Both the position numbers and the translations under genes were made by a program. Below, piece after piece: positions 52,479 through 55,391 of a stretch of DNA of 55,391 nucleotides. The DNA lies in contig PLLC01000099.1 of assembly GCA_003141195.1 (NCBI GenBank), positions 1 to 55,391 of the forward strand. Reading direction: 5' to 3'. Numbering within the stretch: position 1 is the first letter of the stretch; each line of letters begins with the position of its first letter. The DNA comes from Syntrophaceae bacterium. Its GTDB lineage: Bacteria > Desulfobacterota > Syntrophia > Syntrophales > UBA5619. Under the pieces are notes generated by a model, which was given only the letters and a program-made list of their open reading frames with translations, made no database searches and had not been told where the DNA came from.

Positions 52479-53096
52479 TTACACTTTGCGGAACAGTCTG
52501 GCCGCGATCTCCGCAACGTGCTTACCCTGGAAACGCGCCGCAGCGAGTTCGTTTTCGCTCGGCAGCCGTTTGCCGTCTCCCCCGGCGATCGTGGAAGCCC
52601 CGTAGGGCGACCCTCCCGTAATCTCGTCGATCCGCATCTGCCCTGCAAAGGCGTACGGAAGGCCGACGATCACCATGCCGTGGTGCAGGAGCGTGACATG
52701 GAAAGTGAGGATGGTTGATTCCTGCCCGCCATGCTGGGTTGCGCTGCTGGTGAAAACGCTGCCCACCTTGCCGACCAAGGCGCCTTTGGCCCAGAGTCCG
52801 CCGGTTGCATCGAGGAACTGGCGCATCTGGCCGCACATGTTGCCGAAGCGGGTCGGGGCGCCGAAGATGATCGCGTCCGCCGCGGCCAGTTCCTCCACCT
52901 GACAGATGGGCACATGGGCCAGGGATTTTTGCGTTTCCAGCGCGCCCATCTTTTGCAGGACCTCTTCCGGGAGGGTTTCCGGGACGCGGCAGATCCGGAT
53001 CTCGGCGCCGCTCACGCTGCCGGCCCCTTCCTTCACGGCCTCCGCCATCCGGGAGATATGGCCATACATGGAATAATAGACGATTAAAACGTTCAT
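52479..53096 (-). CDS. wrbA: NAD(P)H:quinone oxidoreductase, WrbA type
   Basis: FMN flavodoxin-like enzyme that reduces quinones by two electrons. The 205-residue protein starts [20 protein letters not shown] (FMN phosphate loop), with [34 protein letters not shown] and [15 protein letters not shown], all WrbA signatures. The start at 53096 follows AAAGGAG. It lies 26 bases upstream of nifU on the same strand, so it may be cotranscribed with nifU-nifS; WrbA is usually tied to oxidative stress, which would fit. Confidence 0.94.
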   Translation of the reverse strand: MNVLIVYYSMYGHISRMAEAVKEGAGSVSGAEIRICRVPETLPEEVLQKMGALETQKSLAHVPICQVEELAAADAIIFGAPTRFGNMCGQMRQFLDATGGLWAKGALVGKVGSVFTSSATQHGGQESTILTFHVTLLHHGMVIVGLPYAFAGQMRIDEITGGSPYGASTIAGGDGKRLPSENELAAARFQGKHVAEIAARLFRKV

Positions 53097-53234
53097 GATG
53101 CGCTCCTTTCCTTTCAAGAGGTTACTTCTTTTCTCCGCAACAACCATTCTTGACGACGATCATTTTAGAAATGGTAACATATCCCATCCTTTTTGAAAAA
53201 CGATATCCATCCAAGTCCCTCCGGGTACGGAGGT

Positions 53235-54299
53235 TCACTTCTCCGCCGTCTGTTTCCGCATTTGCTCCCCGAGGAGCTGCTGGAGGCTGGCGACAGACTT
53301 GGAGTTCGATGCCCCCTCCACCGTCTTCAGGGCGATGTCCTGGACCTTCTGATAGGCCGCTTCCAACTGCGTCGTCAGGGCGGTGATCCTTTCACCCTGC
53401 TCCTTGGCGGTCTTTTCCAGGGAATCGATCCGGGTCTTGTGGACGTTGCGCTCGCCCTCATACTCCTTCTTCAGCAGTTCTTCACGGGTCCTGGTTTCGA
53501 GGAGCAACCTCTCCGAGGTTTCCTTGACGGCGCGACCGACGGCCGTTTCCAGCTCCTTGGGGAACTGGGCGGCCTGCTTCCGGAGATCATTCAACTCCGC
53601 CTCCTTTTCGGCAATTGCAGCCTCGCGAGACTTTAGCTCATTCTCTAATTGTTCCTTCTTGTCCTTGAGTTCCTTCTCCAGCTTGGCCTTTTCGTAGGTA
53701 AACCGGTCGGTCACGAGCTGCTGCTCCCGCTGGAACGCGTAATCGAACTCCTCCTTCTCCCTGGTCTGTTTCTTTTTCTCCGCCGCATCCCGCTCCTTGA
53801 CGGCGCCGTCGCGCTCCTCCTGCTCTTTTTCCCAAGCCGCGCGCGTAGTTTCGATCTCCTGCCGCAGGTCACTCTTTTGGGTTTCCATCTCATCGGTGAA
53901 CTCCTGGCGCTTCTGATTCTGGGCCTCGATGAGGGCCGCAAGTGTCATGGCCTCTTTCTCGATCTCATAGAGCTCCCGGAGCTCCGTTTCCTTGGCGGCA
54001 ATGGCGTTTCGGATGGCCACAAACCGGTTCACTTCCCCTTCCATCTGGTCAGCGATCCGGGTCAGCGTCTTGCCAATATCGATCTTCAGATTGCCGATCT
54101 CCCCGGCAACCTCTTCCGTCGTCAGGGATTCGGCCACCTGAAGGGCCTCTTTGGTCTTCTTCTCCTCGATCTTCTTTTCCGGTTTAAGTTCTCCCGCCTG
54201 CTTTTCCTCCATCTGCTTCAGAAGGGTGTTGTAGGCATGGAGCATCTCCTGTTTCGTGCTGGTCATTGCCAGCTTTTTGTGTTCCTTCTTCTCGTCCAT
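53235..54299 (-). CDS. Long coiled-coil protein of unknown function
   Basis: A 354-residue, highly charged protein with no signal peptide or membrane helix. From about residue 60 to 340 it is almost unbroken heptad-like Glu/Lys/Ala/Leu sequence (EKDAAEKKKQTREKEE-like runs, EKELKDKKEQLENELKSREA), predicted to form a long coiled coil. I recognise no family. The start MDEKKEHKKLAMTSTKQEM at 54299 follows AAAGGATGGG. It is 138 bases upstream of wrbA on the same strand. It could be a structural or scaffold protein. Confidence 0.75.
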   Translation of the reverse strand: MDEKKEHKKLAMTSTKQEMLHAYNTLLKQMEEKQAGELKPEKKIEEKKTKEALQVAESLTTEEVAGEIGNLKIDIGKTLTRIADQMEGEVNRFVAIRNAIAAKETELRELYEIEKEAMTLAALIEAQNQKRQEFTDEMETQKSDLRQEIETTRAAWEKEQEERDGAVKERDAAEKKKQTREKEEFDYAFQREQQLVTDRFTYEKAKLEKELKDKKEQLENELKSREAAIAEKEAELNDLRKQAAQFPKELETAVGRAVKETSERLLLETRTREELLKKEYEGERNVHKTRIDSLEKTAKEQGERITALTTQLEAAYQKVQDIALKTVEGASNSKSVASLQQLLGEQMRKQTAEK

Positions 54300-54445
54300 A
54301 TTCCCATCCTTTCTCTCGAGTATGAAAATCCGGTTCATGCGTACTTTGATTTGATAATCTGGTTGAAATGGGTTTATCTGAGTTACATCTACAAGTCAAT
54401 AGTAGGAACCGTATTCAGGAATTGAAGAATACGGGTTGAAAGCGA

Positions 54446-54506
54446 GCATAACGTGTTGTGCTCTGCCGCCCGAGGGACGAAGGTCGGCAGCAGTGCTTTG
54501 TTCGGC
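54446..54506. repeat. attC-like hairpin
   Basis: GCATAAC at the left and GTTCGGC at the right resemble the outer core sites of an integron attC, with CTGCCG and CGGCAG pairing inside and a 15-base loop; the 61-base length is in range. Each core deviates by one base from the consensus (RYYYAAC and GTTRRRY). There is no integrase in the window. Confidence 0.3.
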
Positions 54507-54548
54507 CTCCGTTCTACTCGTCTTCCGGGTCGGGATCCAAAATCTCCC

Positions 54549-54576
54549 TTGACAAGCAAAAACAGCCCCCTATACT
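54549..54576 (+). promoter_or_regulatory. Probable sigma-70 promoter upstream of the intron fragment
   Basis: TTGACA (54549-54554), a 16-base spacer, TATACT (54571-54576). The start would be near 54583, about 20 bases before the intron-like RNA at 54602. No coding gene follows on this strand. Confidence 0.6.
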
Positions 54577-54601
54577 TCGACCCCTCGAAACCAATGTCTT
54601 A

Positions 54602-54860
54602 GTGCGCCAAGCAAAGCTTGGCGAATCCAGTTGGTTGAGAAGCCAGTCTGACAAAGTTAGCCGACCGTCAGAACCGAGTTTTGCATTTATGCAGGTAACT
54701 GCATGGGTGAAGCGTAAACAGGATGACCGCAGGCCGTAATGCGAAAGCGTGAAGGTGTTCAGCCTCGAAAATGCTTATGTTGTGGAGCGAGCCCAGGTGA
54801 TTAAGACCACGGAAGGCAGCAATCTCTTATCAAAGGCCATTAGCAGACACGGCTGTTTCT
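54602..54860 (+). mobile_element. Probable group II intron, 5' fragment (domain I)
   Basis: From GTGCGCC at 54602 the sequence has the form of a bacterial group II intron 5' end (consensus GTGYG): CGCCAAGC-AAA-GCTTGGCG hairpin, ATGCAG-GTAA-CTGCAT hairpin, and the segments GCGTAAACAGGATGACCGC, TAATGCGAAAGCGTGAAGGT and GTGGAGCGAGCC typical of domain I. No reverse transcriptase frame and no domain V follow, because the next gene (stop at 54884, minus strand) begins at once. It is thus a truncated copy that cannot splice alone. The right edge is approximate. An unrelated structured RNA is the alternative. Confidence 0.6.
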
Positions 54861-54883
54861 TTATCCCGGTTGCATGACGGCGG

Positions 54884-55360
54884 CTATTTCACAGTGTACC
54901 CGCGACCGTCAAGGCAAGCACCCTGCGCCCGTTGATAGTCTGCACACATTTGATTCCGTTGGGCTTCCAGCATGTCCCCAGCAGATGATTGCGTCGGGTC
55001 GTAGCCTGTCTGACTCACAGCCCAGCTATGGCATTCGTAACGATCCTTTGCCTGTAGCTCTTCGCTCTGGCCCTGCCGGGGATAGACAAAGATTCTTTCA
55101 GTCGACAATGGCGTTACCGATGGCGCTGGTTGAACATACACCGGAGGCTGGTCTTGGATGACCACTGGTGGAGGTGCGTAATAGGGTGAATAATAATACG
55201 GCGCCAGAATTGCTGCACCTCCTATTATAGCCCAAGGCAACCACCAACCACCTCCATGGCCACCGCCGCCCCAACCCCCTCCTCTTGCTTCACTGGGCAA
55301 TGGGTTAATGAGAAAGATGGCCATTGTGAGAATAAGAACCGCACAGGCAACTTTCTTCAT
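54884..55360 (-). CDS. Exported glycine-rich protein (DUF6515-like)
   Basis: A 158-residue protein with a signal peptide (MKKVACAVLILTMAIFLINP, cleavage probably after SEA), a Gly/Trp-rich segment (GGGWGGGGHGGGWW), one hydrophobic stretch (AIIGGAAILA), a Tyr/Pro-rich linker, and a C-terminal domain with YPRQGQSEELQAKDRYECHS and GYDPTQ, and cysteines near 109, 138 and 148. The C-terminal pattern is shared by small envelope proteins of proteobacteria with unknown function. AGGAAG precedes the ATG. It stands alone beside the intron fragment. Confidence 0.78.
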   Translation of the reverse strand: MKKVACAVLILTMAIFLINPLPSEARGGGWGGGGHGGGWWLPWAIIGGAAILAPYYYSPYYAPPPVVIQDQPPVYVQPAPSVTPLSTERIFVYPRQGQSEELQAKDRYECHSWAVSQTGYDPTQSSAGDMLEAQRNQMCADYQRAQGACLDGRGYTVK

Positions 55361-55391
55361 ATTTCACTTCCTTGCTTGCTTCGGTAAATGT

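Overview
The window looks like a chromosomal segment of a GC-rich, strictly anaerobic bacterium of the Desulfobacterota (former Deltaproteobacteria), most likely near the Syntrophales. This is inferred from gene content: an ORP-type cluster of ATPases and NifX-like proteins with a sigma-54 activator, FdhE and MobB for molybdo-enzymes, a TRAP carboxylate transporter beside acyl-CoA chemistry, a lactate-utilisation (Lut) operon, CoA-disulfide reductase and many Fe-S proteins. No rRNA, phage, CRISPR or complete transposon was seen.

Layout. 1-12.5 kb: the 5' end of a tRNA-Leu, secG and tpiA; an MFS transporter gene with its middle deleted; a 1404-residue protein with only part of a pyruvate phosphate dikinase; a lower-glycolysis operon gapA-pgk-gap-like read leftward from a strong promoter; nth and fdhE. 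12.5-25.6 kb: a divergent catabolic locus. Leftward lie an iron alcohol dehydrogenase, CoA-acylating semialdehyde dehydrogenase, ferritin-like protein, AMP-forming acyl-CoA synthetase, TRAP transporter dctP-Q-M, a UspA protein and a long CoA-transferase. Rightward lie a 3-hydroxyacyl-CoA dehydrogenase and a 3-hydroxybutyrate-dehydrogenase-like SDR. Together they could import, activate and oxidise hydroxy- or oxo-carboxylates. 25.6-34.3 kb: a decayed membrane-protein gene, a calcium-type P-ATPase with a structured leader, mobB, an MBL-fold hydrolase, a sigma-54 activator, an exported rhodanese and a broken acyl-CoA dehydrogenase.

34.3-44.1 kb is the most notable part. Two NifX/Orp-like proteins, three small glycine-rich proteins, two ferredoxin-containing MinD ATPases, a radical SAM protein, a zinc ribbon, a CGGC protein, a CoA-disulfide reductase/rhodanese fusion, an Mrp-NifX (MRP-ORP) fusion and a pyruvoyl arginine decarboxylase follow one another on one strand. 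Two candidate sigma-54 promoters with the same -12 variant each lie downstream of a near-identical palindrome (34143-34158 and 42045-42060), which suggests joint control, probably by the activator at 31015-32349.

44.1-55.4 kb: a Lut operon with fused LutA/LutB, an ACT-domain protein, a tandem degenerate ThyX-like protein, wrbA-nifU-nifS, a coiled-coil protein, a probable group II intron 5' fragment with its own promoter, and an exported glycine-rich protein. A dispersed, imperfectly palindromic repeat family (four type A and two type B copies) sits between genes, and in two cases forms the stop codon of the neighbouring gene.
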